DNA of 64,000 nt from Synechococcus sp. PCC 7502 (lineage in GTDB: Bacteria > Cyanobacteriota > Cyanobacteriia > Pseudanabaenales > Pseudanabaenaceae): the NCBI RefSeq assembly GCF_000317085.1, contig NC_019702.1, positions 1,890,394 through 1,954,393 of the forward strand. The letters are read 5' to 3'. This document shows positions 55,661 through 63,546 of this stretch, piece after piece (within the stretch, counting starts at the first letter, position 1; the number at the start of each line of letters is the position of its first letter). Below the pieces are notes generated by a model that made no database searches, had not been told where the DNA came from, and was given only the letters and a program-made list of their open reading frames with translations. The position numbers and the translations under genes are program-made.

Positions 55661-56770
55661 ATGTCTAAACCCCATCCCCTAGAACCTTTTATTAAACGGC
55701 TGAAATCAGGGCAAGCATTACTGCCAGATTCAAAAAATAATTTAATGGAAGTGGTGGGAATTTTAAAAAGCTACGGAGTAGTCTTAGATGCCTACTATCA
55801 AAACTTAATTTATATCTCTGAGCATCAGTTTTTAGTACTTTTTCCATTTTTTAAGTACTTCAATGGTAAGGTCACAGCGGCAAAACTAGGAAAGCATCTC
55901 TGGCACGATCGCATTAATTATGAATACGCTGAATACTGCATGAAAACTATGCTCTGGCACGGTGGTGGGGGCTTAGACCGTTATTTAGATTCCGATGAAT
56001 TTAAGCAAAATTGCCAAAAAATCACTAATATCAAGCTTAAAAATAATTTGCCTATCAAGCTCATTAACCAAATATTTCCAGAGTTTTTATTAGAACAAAT
56101 TCGGATGTTGTCCTACTACAGTGGACTGGGACAGTTTTGGCGAGTGATGGCAGAGATATTTTTAACCCTTTCAGATAAATATGATTGTGGTGAAATTCAA
56201 TCTATTCCCGATGTGGTAGAGCATATTAAAAACGGTTTGGTCCGAGCTGCAAATAACCCTTTTAGTTACTCTGTGGATATAGATGGCAACAGTTATGACA
56301 TAATTCCTCGGTCGGCAGGTTTGACGTTTTTGTCCGATTTGGCAATTCCCTATGTCGAAGCCATCTTTTTTCGGGGAACCCCGTTTTTTGGTACCGTCTC
56401 CTTTAATGCCCAAGCCCATCTAATTTCACCCGATCAGAGTCGCTTTAATTACGGAGCTTTATATGCCGATCCCTTACCTGTAGGTGGAGCAGGGATTCCT
56501 CCTACTTTGTTAATGCAGGATATGCGTCACTTTTTGCCAAATTACTTAGAGGAAATTTATAGCGATCGCACCCGTGGAAATTATGACCTCAGAGTTAAAA
56601 TCTGTGAAAGCTTCCAAAAATCCATGTTTTGCGTAACTACAGCCACTATTTTAGGATTAGCCCCATTTCCCCTAGATTCCGAAGAGCCAGAGCAAATACT
56701 GAAAAATCAAGTCTATTTAGAAGGTTGGATGAATAGATTTGAAGACTCTCGACTTTTAAGCGTGCAGTAA
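55661..56770 (+). CDS. cupB: CO2 hydration protein of the CupA/CupB (ChpY/ChpX) family
   Basis: A peripheral subunit of a specialised NDH-1 complex on the thylakoid that converts CO2 to bicarbonate for CO2 uptake. The 369-residue protein is similar over its length to this family, with MRHFLPNYLEEIYSDRTRG near the end, a conserved FFGTVSFNAQAHLISPDQSR segment and no membrane helices. CupA is usually nearer 440 residues and sits beside ndhF3/ndhD3; the shorter length and solitary position here favour CupB (ChpX), the constitutive system. No ndhD or ndhF gene is adjacent. Family call is firmer than the A/B choice. Confidence 0.85.
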   Translation: MSKPHPLEPFIKRLKSGQALLPDSKNNLMEVVGILKSYGVVLDAYYQNLIYISEHQFLVLFPFFKYFNGKVTAAKLGKHLWHDRINYEYAEYCMKTMLWHGGGGLDRYLDSDEFKQNCQKITNIKLKNNLPIKLINQIFPEFLLEQIRMLSYYSGLGQFWRVMAEIFLTLSDKYDCGEIQSIPDVVEHIKNGLVRAANNPFSYSVDIDGNSYDIIPRSAGLTFLSDLAIPYVEAIFFRGTPFFGTVSFNAQAHLISPDQSRFNYGALYADPLPVGGAGIPPTLLMQDMRHFLPNYLEEIYSDRTRGNYDLRVKICESFQKSMFCVTTATILGLAPFPLDSEEPEQILKNQVYLEGWMNRFEDSRLLSVQ

Positions 56771-56771
56771 G

Positions 56772-56814
56772 TTAGGGCGTTAATGCTTTGGGGGATGTAA
56801 AGCGATCGCCCTAA
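56772..56814. terminator. Possible bidirectional terminator between cupB and the PFE-CTERM gene
   Basis: TTAGGGCG (56772-56779) pairs perfectly with CGCCCTAA (56807-56814) around a 27-nt loop, placed directly between two convergent stops. The T run on the plus side is weak, so efficiency is uncertain. Confidence 0.45.
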
Positions 56815-56835
56815 ATCTTTAATTAATTTCTAGCA

Positions 56836-57513
56836 TTACTTTTTTACAGCCTTTTTGGTCATAAATTTCTTAACCCCGAATACCGCCCCAAACCCAACTA
56901 GCCCAAGGGCAGGATTGAACTCAAAGGGTACAGCCGAAGGAGCCGTAATCTGAAAAGCAGCTAGAGCATTGGCTTGGTTGTTGTAATCTAGATCATAAGT
57001 TGTTGCAAAGTTATTAAAAGCAATTAGAAACTGATCTGGGTCGTTACCGTCACTACAAGCAACTGCATCACAACCAAAGAAACTTTCAAAACTATTAACT
57101 TGAGTAAAAGGATTGCCCGCCGCATTAAAACTAGCAGACTTTCCATCCACAGCAATCACTCCACCTGCATTAATCCAAGCAGTGAATTTGAAACTGTTAG
57201 TACCATCGGTGACGTTAATATTCACATTGGAAATATCGGCATTGGTAAAGGCTTCACCTGCATTTTTATTAATATCCATGACTCCACTAGCAGTCAGCAA
57301 TGTGTTATTAGGACTAAGATTAAGTGTCTGAGTTTTGACATTAGGATCGTTACTGGTATAGAAAAAATTAAAGCTTATGGCATTGGCAGGATTAGCAGTT
57401 GTTAATACAGAAGCAACAAAGCCAGTGATAGCAATAGTTTTAGCGTTTACAGGGGGGGGGTAAGTTTGAACATATTGTTGTTGTTTGGGAATGATCAATA
57501 TCGAAACTTTCAC
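56836..57513 (-). CDS. PFE-CTERM sorting-signal protein, secreted
   Basis: A 225-residue exported protein. The C-terminus has the PFE-CTERM sorting signal of cyanobacterial exosortase substrates: VPFEFNPALGLVGFG followed by a hydrophobic stretch and a Lys-rich tail (about 200-225). The signal peptide is residues 25-47 (AKTIAITGFVASVLTT, then ending NPANA). The middle is a beta-rich domain with Asn/Asp-rich turns. The 24 residues before the signal peptide come from an unusual run that includes a poly-C tract (57452-57460); a one-base change there joins a better start. So the N-terminus is uncertain. No cyanosortase gene is in the window. Confidence 0.8.
   Translation of the reverse strand: MKVSILIIPKQQQYVQTYPPPVNAKTIAITGFVASVLTTANPANAISFNFFYTSNDPNVKTQTLNLSPNNTLLTASGVMDINKNAGEAFTNADISNVNINVTDGTNSFKFTAWINAGGVIAVDGKSASFNAAGNPFTQVNSFESFFGCDAVACSDGNDPDQFLIAFNNFATTYDLDYNNQANALAAFQITAPSAVPFEFNPALGLVGFGAVFGVKKFMTKKAVKK
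57452..57460. repeat. Nine-base G/C homopolymer at the start of the PFE-CTERM gene
   Basis: Nine G on the plus strand (C on the coding strand) encode Pro-Pro-Pro between the annotated start and the signal peptide. With ten C, an ATG (57475-57473) would come into frame and give a start MFKLTPPPVNAKTIAI. The tract is therefore a candidate slippage site or assembly error. Confidence 0.7.
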
Positions 57514-57700
57514 AAAAATATCACGACTCCTATGCCTACGTCATTATGACTATAAAAGCGATCTTGCCCTAAATCAGATGTTAAGGTTTATGGACTGGAT
57601 ATTTGAATGAAAATCGCTGCTAATTCATAGTAGGTATTTCAATCTCATACTTTATCTGCTACTATAGAGGACTGCAATTACACTTAAATCAACTTGTCCA

Positions 57701-57949
57701 ATGGTTAAACTAAGACTAAAACGCTTCGGTAAAAAGCGTATGCCCAGCTATCGTATTGTTGCTATTAACAGCACTACCCGTAGAGATGCTCGCCCCTTAG
57801 AAGAGTTAGGCATCTATAATCCCCGTACCAAAGAAACAAGACTGGAAGTAGAAGCAATTGTGACTCGCCTCAAACAAGGAGCGCAACCTACAGATACAGT
57901 TAGAGCTATCCTCGAAAAAGCTAAGATTTTTGATTTAGTCGGTGCATAA
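57701..57949 (+). CDS. rpsP: 30S ribosomal protein S16
   Basis: A small-subunit ribosomal protein of 82 residues. It begins [20 protein letters not shown] and has [12 protein letters not shown] in the middle, the family's hallmarks. It overlaps the next gene by 8 bp. The rpsP-KH protein order is common in bacteria. trmD and rimM are not adjacent here. A TACTAT-like -10 lies about 40 bp upstream. Confidence 0.97.
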   Translation: MVKLRLKRFGKKRMPSYRIVAINSTTRRDARPLEELGIYNPRTKETRLEVEAIVTRLKQGAQPTDTVRAILEKAKIFDLVGA

Positions 57950-58277
57950 CTACATTACCCTAGTTAAATTCCTGATGGAGCCATTGTTGGATAATCCCGA
58001 TGCGCTCAAAGTTAACTGCGAAACTAATGCCAAGGGCGATCGCATTTGGATCAGGGTTGCCTTTGATGCTAGGGAAAAAGGTCGTATATTTGGACGTAAT
58101 GGGCGCACTATTCAAGCCATTCGGACTCTTCTATCCACTGCTGCCAATACCAATAACCAGAGTATAAAGTTTGATGTATTCGATCCTGAACCATCGGAGC
58201 CGAAATCTGAGCCTAAATTTACAGACAAACCGATAAAACCTACTTCTAAGCCTAAGCCTAAACCCAAGTCAGAATAA
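57942..58277 (+). CDS. khpA: KH-domain RNA-binding protein (KhpA/YlqC family)
   Basis: A 111-residue protein with a single KH domain in residues 1-77. The RNA-binding GxxG loop is GRNG in [32 protein letters not shown] at the start is the usual KhpA N-terminus. The remaining ~35 residues are a Lys/Pro-rich tail of repeated KPK and PEPS units that is specific to this protein or its relatives. The start GTG at 57942 overlaps the end of rpsP by 8 bp. It likely acts as a small RNA chaperone-like protein, often with KhpB, not seen here. Confidence 0.9.
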   Translation: MHNYITLVKFLMEPLLDNPDALKVNCETNAKGDRIWIRVAFDAREKGRIFGRNGRTIQAIRTLLSTAANTNNQSIKFDVFDPEPSEPKSEPKFTDKPIKPTSKPKPKPKSE

Positions 58278-58300
58278 AAAGTAAATTCTGATTATTTCCC

Positions 58301-59551
58301 ATGACTATAAGTGCTGAAATTATCTGCATAGGGACTGAGCTACTGTTGGGAGAAATCCTTAACAGTAATGCCCAGTATCTGGCACAGCAGTTAGCTAGCC
58401 TTGGTATTCCTCATTTTTATCAAACTGTGGTAGGAGATAATCCCGAGAGAATTCAAAAATCCTTAGCGATCGCCGCCAACAGATCAAATTTAATCATTAC
58501 CACTGGTGGTTTAGGACCCACGCCCGATGACTTAACTACGGAATCCATTGCTGACTTCTTTGCTACCCCTCTAGTCGAGCATCCCCAAATTTGGGAAAAT
58601 ATTCAACAAAAATACGCAGGACGCACAATCACTGCCAATAATCGTAAGCAAGCATTTTTACCCCAAGGTGCCGAAATTTTAACCAATCCTGTAGGTACTG
58701 CCCCTGGGATGATCTGGCAACCTCGGCAGGGTTTAATGATTTTAACTTTCCCCGGTGTCCCCACGGAGCTTTATCCCATGTGGGAGCAATTTGCTGTACC
58801 TGTATTGCGATCGCAGGGCTGGGTCAAAGAAACCTTCTATTCCAAAGTATTACTGTATTGGGGGATTGCCGAGTCCGCCCTAGCCGAGCAGGTAAATTCC
58901 TTCTTTGATCTAACTAATCCCACAGTTGCCCCCTACGCCAATTATGGACAAGCTCGTTTACGCATTACCGCCCGAGCCGAAACCCTCGCAGCTGCCCAAG
59001 CCTTAATTGCTCCAGTGGAGGCAGAAATTCGGCAAATCACAGGTAAATATTGCTATGGCGTAGATGATGATACCCTTGCTGGTGTTGTTGGCAATCACTT
59101 AAAAAGTCAGGGGCAAACTCTTGCTGTAGCTGAATCCTGCACAGGTGGATGGCTAGGTGAAACAATCACTAGTGTTGCTGGTAGCTCCGCTTATTTTTTA
59201 GGTGGAGTAATTAGCTACAGTAACGAAGTTAAAGCTCAGGTTTTAAAAGTATCTCAGGCTGATTTACAAGAACATGGGGCAGTCAGTTCTGAAGTTGCTA
59301 TGCAAATGGCACTGGGCGTAAAGAATTTGTTACAAAGTGATTGGGCAATTAGCATCACTGGTATTGCTGGTCCCGATGGTGGTTCAAGTGTCAAACCAAT
59401 TGGGCTAGTATATATTGGACTCGCTGATCCTGATGGTAATGTGGAAGCGATCGCCTATAAATTTAATCCTCATCGCGATCGACATTGGATCAGAATGGTG
59501 AGTGTTTACTCCGCATTAGACCAACTTAGACAAAGATTTGTTATGATTTAG
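58301..59551 (+). CDS. cinA: CinA family protein (nicotinamide-nucleotide amidase type)
   Basis: A 416-residue protein of two domains. The N-terminal MoCF-like domain (about 1-170) opens AEIICIGTELLLGE, and TTGGLGPTPDDLTTE lies near 65-80. The C-terminal CinA domain (about 255-410) carries AESCTGG (near 280), which marks the NMN amidase activity, and SITGIAGPDGG near 350. The COG1058 domain acts on ADP-ribose-type substrates in related proteins. It follows the rpsP-khpA pair after 23 bp, so co-transcription is likely. Confidence 0.95.
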   Translation: MTISAEIICIGTELLLGEILNSNAQYLAQQLASLGIPHFYQTVVGDNPERIQKSLAIAANRSNLIITTGGLGPTPDDLTTESIADFFATPLVEHPQIWENIQQKYAGRTITANNRKQAFLPQGAEILTNPVGTAPGMIWQPRQGLMILTFPGVPTELYPMWEQFAVPVLRSQGWVKETFYSKVLLYWGIAESALAEQVNSFFDLTNPTVAPYANYGQARLRITARAETLAAAQALIAPVEAEIRQITGKYCYGVDDDTLAGVVGNHLKSQGQTLAVAESCTGGWLGETITSVAGSSAYFLGGVISYSNEVKAQVLKVSQADLQEHGAVSSEVAMQMALGVKNLLQSDWAISITGIAGPDGGSSVKPIGLVYIGLADPDGNVEAIAYKFNPHRDRHWIRMVSVYSALDQLRQRFVMI

Positions 59552-59605
59552 TTAATTTATTAAATTAAGTCTTTAAACTTATCCAGTTCTCGCAGGAGGC
59601 ATTGC

Positions 59606-59740
59606 ATGAAGTCTATTCAAAAAGCGTTAAAAAAGTTAGGTGAAATCTTTAATCGAGTGCTTGATGCTCTGCTAGAACAATTAGGAGGGAAAGAGCCCGA
59701 ACCCGAAATGATCCCGATTCCAGTAAGAGATCGCCGTTAA
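59606..59740 (+). CDS. Unknown 44-residue protein with strong ribosome binding site
   Basis: An ATG at 59606 is preceded by a near-perfect Shine-Dalgarno (AGGAGG, 59594-59599). The product begins MKSIQKALKKLGEIFNRVL, an amphipathic basic helix, then DALLEQLGG, and ends in an acidic/proline-rich PIPVRDRR. It looks like a small, possibly membrane- or partner-binding protein. I do not recall a family. The next gene starts 10 bp later, so the two are co-transcribed. Confidence 0.6.
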   Translation: MKSIQKALKKLGEIFNRVLDALLEQLGGKEPEPEMIPIPVRDRR

Positions 59741-59750
59741 TTTTAGATTC

Positions 59751-60110
59751 ATGGCTAGATATACCCAAAACTATGTAGTTACAACCAATCCGAGTCATGT
59801 GCGTGATGTTGTGGCAGACATTCTGAGTACCTGTAGTTTGGTTGTCAGCTATATCACCGATGACTACGTTATGGCGCAAGAACAATCGGGTAAGATAAAT
59901 TTTTCAAAATTAGTAACCGTCGAAGTCTTAATTCATCAGCCTTCCCTGGAGAGTAACTCCATAAAATTGACCTGTGTTACCAAAAATGGAGAGTTACCCC
60001 TACGGCTAGGTAATCACTGTCAACTAATGTCTGAGTTGGTGGATAAAGCTTTCTGTACTTCTCAGGCATGGCAACTTCTGGAAAGTAGTCCCACTCCCAC
60101 TCTAAACTAA
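59751..60110 (+). CDS. Conserved-looking cyanobacterial protein of unknown function
   Basis: A 119-residue soluble protein. It begins MARYTQNYVVTTNPSHVRDVV and has the pattern of a small alpha/beta domain with two Cys in the C-terminal half. The middle reads YITDDYVMAQEQSGKI and then a beta strand TVEVLIHQP. No catalytic motif is visible. It follows the 44-residue gene by 10 bp and precedes smpB by 44 bp on the same strand. Function unknown; the gene structure and codon pattern look genuine. Confidence 0.75.
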   Translation: MARYTQNYVVTTNPSHVRDVVADILSTCSLVVSYITDDYVMAQEQSGKINFSKLVTVEVLIHQPSLESNSIKLTCVTKNGELPLRLGNHCQLMSELVDKAFCTSQAWQLLESSPTPTLN

Positions 60111-60154
60111 AAACCTAAAACTAAAAAACTAAGCTATGGGCTAGAATAGTTTAA

Positions 60155-60613
60155 ATGAGTGGATACAATCATATATTTGCCGATAACCGCCAAGCTAGGT
60201 TTAACTATGAAATCCTAGAAGTCTATGAAGCGGGAATTGAATTAACTGGAACCGAAGTAAAATCGATTAAATCTGGATTGGCTAATCTTCGAGATGCCTA
60301 TGGAATTGTGCGTAAGGGCGAAATTCTGATCCTCAATATGTATGTTTCTCCCCATAAGACGACTAGCTTAATTTTTAACCATGAGCCAACTCGAACGCGC
60401 AAGTTACTCATGCATAAGCAAGAAATTCGGAAACTGATTGGCAAAGTAGAGCAAAGGGGGTTAACCTTAATTCCCCTCAAACTGCATCTTAAAAATGGTT
60501 GGATTAAGGTTGATCTAGCATTAGCCAAAAACAAAAAACTCCATGATAAGCGTGAGGATATTAAGAAACGGGAAGATAAGCGTGATATTGCTAGGGCTAT
60601 GAAGTTTAATTAA
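60155..60613 (+). CDS. smpB: SsrA-binding protein SmpB
   Basis: Binds tmRNA and delivers it to stalled ribosomes for trans-translation. The 152-residue protein has the SmpB beta-barrel with FADNRQARFNYEILEVYEAG at the start, LTGTEVKSIKSG, and the C-terminal basic tail KKREDKRDIARAMK that enters the mRNA channel. The length is standard. The tmRNA gene is not in the window. Overall the gene is typical. Confidence 0.97.
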   Translation: MSGYNHIFADNRQARFNYEILEVYEAGIELTGTEVKSIKSGLANLRDAYGIVRKGEILILNMYVSPHKTTSLIFNHEPTRTRKLLMHKQEIRKLIGKVEQRGLTLIPLKLHLKNGWIKVDLALAKNKKLHDKREDIKKREDKRDIARAMKFN

Positions 60614-60718
60614 TTGCTAAGTTCAAGCTCACTAAATTGATGAAATCCTGAGATCAACCATAGTCTAAATTAATCCAAAATAATGTAGAGTGAAAATTAT
60701 AAAGTATGGGAAAAGTTT

Positions 60719-61651
60719 TTGATTTCTATAGAGCGTGTCACCGAAATTTATTTTACCCCTCTTAACTCTCTGATATTTGAGGCGCAAGGTATTCATCGTC
60801 AGTACCATGATGCTAATACTGTGCAGATGTGTACTCTATCGAATATTAAGTCAGGGAACTGTCCTGAAGATTGTAAATATTGCCCTCAAAGTGCTAGGTA
60901 TAAAGCGGATATTTCGGAATATGGATTGCTCTCTGTAGAAGAAGTACTAAGTCAGGCACAGTTGGCAAAGGCTAATGGTTCTACCCGACTATGTATGGGA
61001 GCCGCATGGCGACAGGTCAAAGATGGAGAAGACTTTGAGCAGATCTTAAAAATGGTGGAAGGCGTTGCTAGTTTAGGTATGGAAGCTTGTGTCACCTTGG
61101 GAATGCTGCGGGAAGATCAAGCTCAACGACTAGCAAAAGCGGGTTTAACTGCGTACAATCATAACCTTGACACATCAGAAAAATTTTATCCCGAAATTAT
61201 TAGTACTAGAGCCTATGGCGATCGCCTAGAAACAATCAAAAATGTGGCAGCCGCAGGTATTCAAGTTTGTTGTGGTGGTATTGTCGGTATGGGTGAAACA
61301 GATAGCGATCGCATTGAACTACTGCACACCTTAGCTAACCTCAATCCTCAGCCCGACTCGGTTCCAATTAATGCCCTTTCGCCCGTAGAGGGAACCCCTT
61401 TAGGAAATATGCCGATCATTGATCCGATAATTTTGGTGCGGATGATTGCCACTGCGCGTATTTTAATGCCCATGGCAATGGTGAGATTGTCCGCAGGTCG
61501 TAACCAATTAAGCGTCAGCGATCAGGCATTATGTTTCCTAGCAGGTGCTAATTCCATTTTTAGCAGTGAGAAACTGTTAACCACGACTAATCCCAGTCTA
61601 GATCAAGATGCTGAAATGTTTGCAAAGTTAGGAATAGCGGCAATGACGTAA
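60719..61651 (+). CDS. bioB: Biotin synthase
   Basis: A radical-SAM enzyme that inserts sulfur into dethiobiotin. The 310-residue protein has the cluster motif Cys48-x3-Cys52-x2-Cys55 in NCPEDCKYCPQ. YNHNLDTSEKFY lies at about 150-160 and PINALSPVEGTPLG near 225. The start is TTG at 60719; an in-frame TAG at 60686 rules out a longer product, and a weak GGGA (60708-60711) precedes it. Other bio genes are not adjacent. The next gene is thrB after 73 bp. Confidence 0.95.
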   Translation: MISIERVTEIYFTPLNSLIFEAQGIHRQYHDANTVQMCTLSNIKSGNCPEDCKYCPQSARYKADISEYGLLSVEEVLSQAQLAKANGSTRLCMGAAWRQVKDGEDFEQILKMVEGVASLGMEACVTLGMLREDQAQRLAKAGLTAYNHNLDTSEKFYPEIISTRAYGDRLETIKNVAAAGIQVCCGGIVGMGETDSDRIELLHTLANLNPQPDSVPINALSPVEGTPLGNMPIIDPIILVRMIATARILMPMAMVRLSAGRNQLSVSDQALCFLAGANSIFSSEKLLTTTNPSLDQDAEMFAKLGIAAMT

Positions 61652-61724
61652 TATAATCCAAGCTTAATCTTAACCATAGACTCTAAATATTCAAAAAATA
61701 TTCAACTAAACATAAATAAAATAA

Positions 61725-62633
61725 ATGACTTCTTTTGTAGTTGCTGTCCCTGCCACCACTGGAAATCTTGGGGCTGGTTTTGATTGTCTTGGGGCGGCTT
61801 TAAGTTTATACAACAGGTTTGAATTTGCTTTAGCTTCTGAATTAGAAATCAAGGCATCAGGAGTTTATGGTAAGTCAGTGGCAAGGGATGAGAGTAATTT
61901 AATTTACACCAGCCTAGTCAAGTTTTTTAAGTATATAGATCGCCCGATTCCAGCCTTATCCCTTAATATTGAAGCAAATATTCCCATGGCACGGGGGTTA
62001 GGTAGTTCTGCTACAGCAATTGTCGGGGGCATTGTCGGGGGCAATTTGTTGGCAGGTTCACCCTGTACCCAACGGCAGCTTTTAGACTTAGCGATCGCCA
62101 TAGAAGGACATCCTGATAATGTGGCTGCGGCAATGTTGGGGGGATGTCAGTTATCGGCAACAAGATTAGATGGTAGTTGGGAGATTTGTGCTATTGCTTG
62201 GCATCCAGAGGTGGCGATCGCTGTGGCAATTCCCAATTTTGAACTATCGACATCCGAGGCTAGAGCCGTTTTACCTCAAACAGTACCCATGGCTGATGCG
62301 ATTTTTAATGCTTCCCATTTAGCTTTTCTAACTCAAGCCTTAACTAAGGGTAATCCCCAGTGGTTACAGACTGCGCTACAGGATCGCCTCCATCAGCCCT
62401 ATCGCGAAAGTTTAATTGTGGGCTTAAAAGAGGTTGAAAAAGCAGCGATCGCCTTTGGAGCTTACGGCATGGTAGTTAGTGGGGCAGGACCAACCCTATT
62501 GGCAATTGGTCATCCGCGTAATATTGAAGGAATTGCAAATGGCATGGTTAAAGCTTGGCAATCAGTAAATATTGTAGCCACCAAAAAAGTGTTATCCATT
62601 GCCACCAGTGGCACTACTTGTACTGTAAATTAG
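61725..62633 (+). CDS. thrB: Homoserine kinase
   Basis: Phosphorylates homoserine for threonine synthesis, a GHMP kinase. In the 302-residue protein the ATP-binding PMARGLGSSAT lies at residues 88-98. GAGFDCLGAALSL is near 16 and the third motif AYGMVVSGAGPTLLA near 247. Length and layout fit the family. thrC and hom are not adjacent. The downstream gene is a small membrane protein. Confidence 0.95.
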   Translation: MTSFVVAVPATTGNLGAGFDCLGAALSLYNRFEFALASELEIKASGVYGKSVARDESNLIYTSLVKFFKYIDRPIPALSLNIEANIPMARGLGSSATAIVGGIVGGNLLAGSPCTQRQLLDLAIAIEGHPDNVAAAMLGGCQLSATRLDGSWEICAIAWHPEVAIAVAIPNFELSTSEARAVLPQTVPMADAIFNASHLAFLTQALTKGNPQWLQTALQDRLHQPYRESLIVGLKEVEKAAIAFGAYGMVVSGAGPTLLAIGHPRNIEGIANGMVKAWQSVNIVATKKVLSIATSGTTCTVN

Positions 62634-62689
62634 CTGTAAATTAATAGTCCTGAGTTAAAATCTAATTAACAACACTTCATAAATTATCT

Positions 62690-62941
62690 ATGACCAAGCT
62701 CCAGTTCCTTCTGGTTACAAGTCTGATCACCTCTGTTATATTACTGTTGGCTGGTAATCGAGACACTAATACCATTTTCCCCATTGCGATCGTGATTGCA
62801 CTTTCTAGTCTTGCCAATCGCTATATCTCTGAAAATCTTTGGGATAAGGTAGCTGTATGGGCAAATAATGTTACAGGTCGAAAAATTTTTCGGACAAAGC
62901 TAAAACGACTACCTCCTTCAAAATCTAGGCGGCTACGTTAA
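62690..62941 (+). CDS. Small two-helix membrane protein
   Basis: An 83-residue protein with a hydrophobic helix at about 5-22 (FLLVTSLITSVILLLAG), a second at about 28-42 (IFPIAIVIALSS), and a basic C-terminal third rich in Lys and Arg. It resembles other small cyanobacterial membrane proteins of unknown role but matches no family I can name. It follows thrB by 56 bp and may share its transcript. Confidence 0.6.
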   Translation: MTKLQFLLVTSLITSVILLLAGNRDTNTIFPIAIVIALSSLANRYISENLWDKVAVWANNVTGRKIFRTKLKRLPPSKSRRLR

Positions 62942-62953
62942 AAGATATATAAA

Positions 62954-63415
62954 TTAAAAAATGGAGCGCTGCCCTTCGGGGCTAATCCCAATAATAGTTA
63001 GCTGACAGTCTAAAACCTTATAGCCATACTTTTCGGCAACTTTTTGGCTGATTTCTAAGATTTTGTCGTTCTTAAACTCAATTACAGCATTAGTCTTAAC
63101 ACAGACGAGGTGATGATGGTGATGGGGACGAGGTTGATTGATTTCATAATGCTTATGATCCTCAGTAAGTTCTAGTTCCCGCAAAATTCCCATCCTTGCC
63201 ATCATTTTGACAGTACGGTAAATCGTCGAGAGGCTAATATCTTCTCCTTGGTCTTTGAGACGATTATATAGATCTTCTGCACTTAGATGTTGTCCTTCAG
63301 GTAGGTTTTTAAATGTATTTAAGATTACTTCTCGTTGTGGAGTCATTCGCCAACCTTTAGCATTAAGTTCAGCCCTAAGAATTTCAGGAGTGTAATCTGT
63401 GGTGGCAGAAGTCAT
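62954..63415 (-). CDS. Fur-family transcriptional regulator
   Basis: A 153-residue Fur-type repressor. The winged helix includes GWRMTPQREVIL and ISLSTIYRTVKMMARMGI. The regulatory metal site is marked by the histidine cluster PRPHHHHHLVCV. The structural zinc CxxC pairs are not present: the first is CVKT, and the C-terminal end reads ISPEGQ. I start the gene at ATG 63415 (MTSATTDY) because a longer frame to 63553 runs through the glnA terminator and a hydrophobic stretch that Fur proteins lack. The metal sensed (iron, zinc, peroxide type) is uncertain. It lies after glnA on the same strand. Confidence 0.88.
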   Translation of the reverse strand: MTSATTDYTPEILRAELNAKGWRMTPQREVILNTFKNLPEGQHLSAEDLYNRLKDQGEDISLSTIYRTVKMMARMGILRELELTEDHKHYEINQPRPHHHHHLVCVKTNAVIEFKNDKILEISQKVAEKYGYKVLDCQLTIIGISPEGQRSIF

Positions 63416-63472
63416 ACCGTTCTCAATAACAAGTTCTTCTTGATAATAGCTGATTTTTTCTTGTTTTGGCAC

Positions 63473-63508
63473 AAAAAAACCGCCCATTGAGATAGCTAAA
63501 AAGGCGGC
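63473..63508 (-). terminator. Rho-independent terminator after glnA
   Basis: On the minus strand GCCGCC (63508-63503) pairs with GGCGG (63484-63480), five base pairs around an 18-nt loop, followed by seven T (63479-63473). It lies about 40 bp after the glnA stop and before the Fur gene. Confidence 0.7.
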
Positions 63509-63546
63509 TAAAAAATATAATTCTGAAATTTTTAATTCCTTAACTT

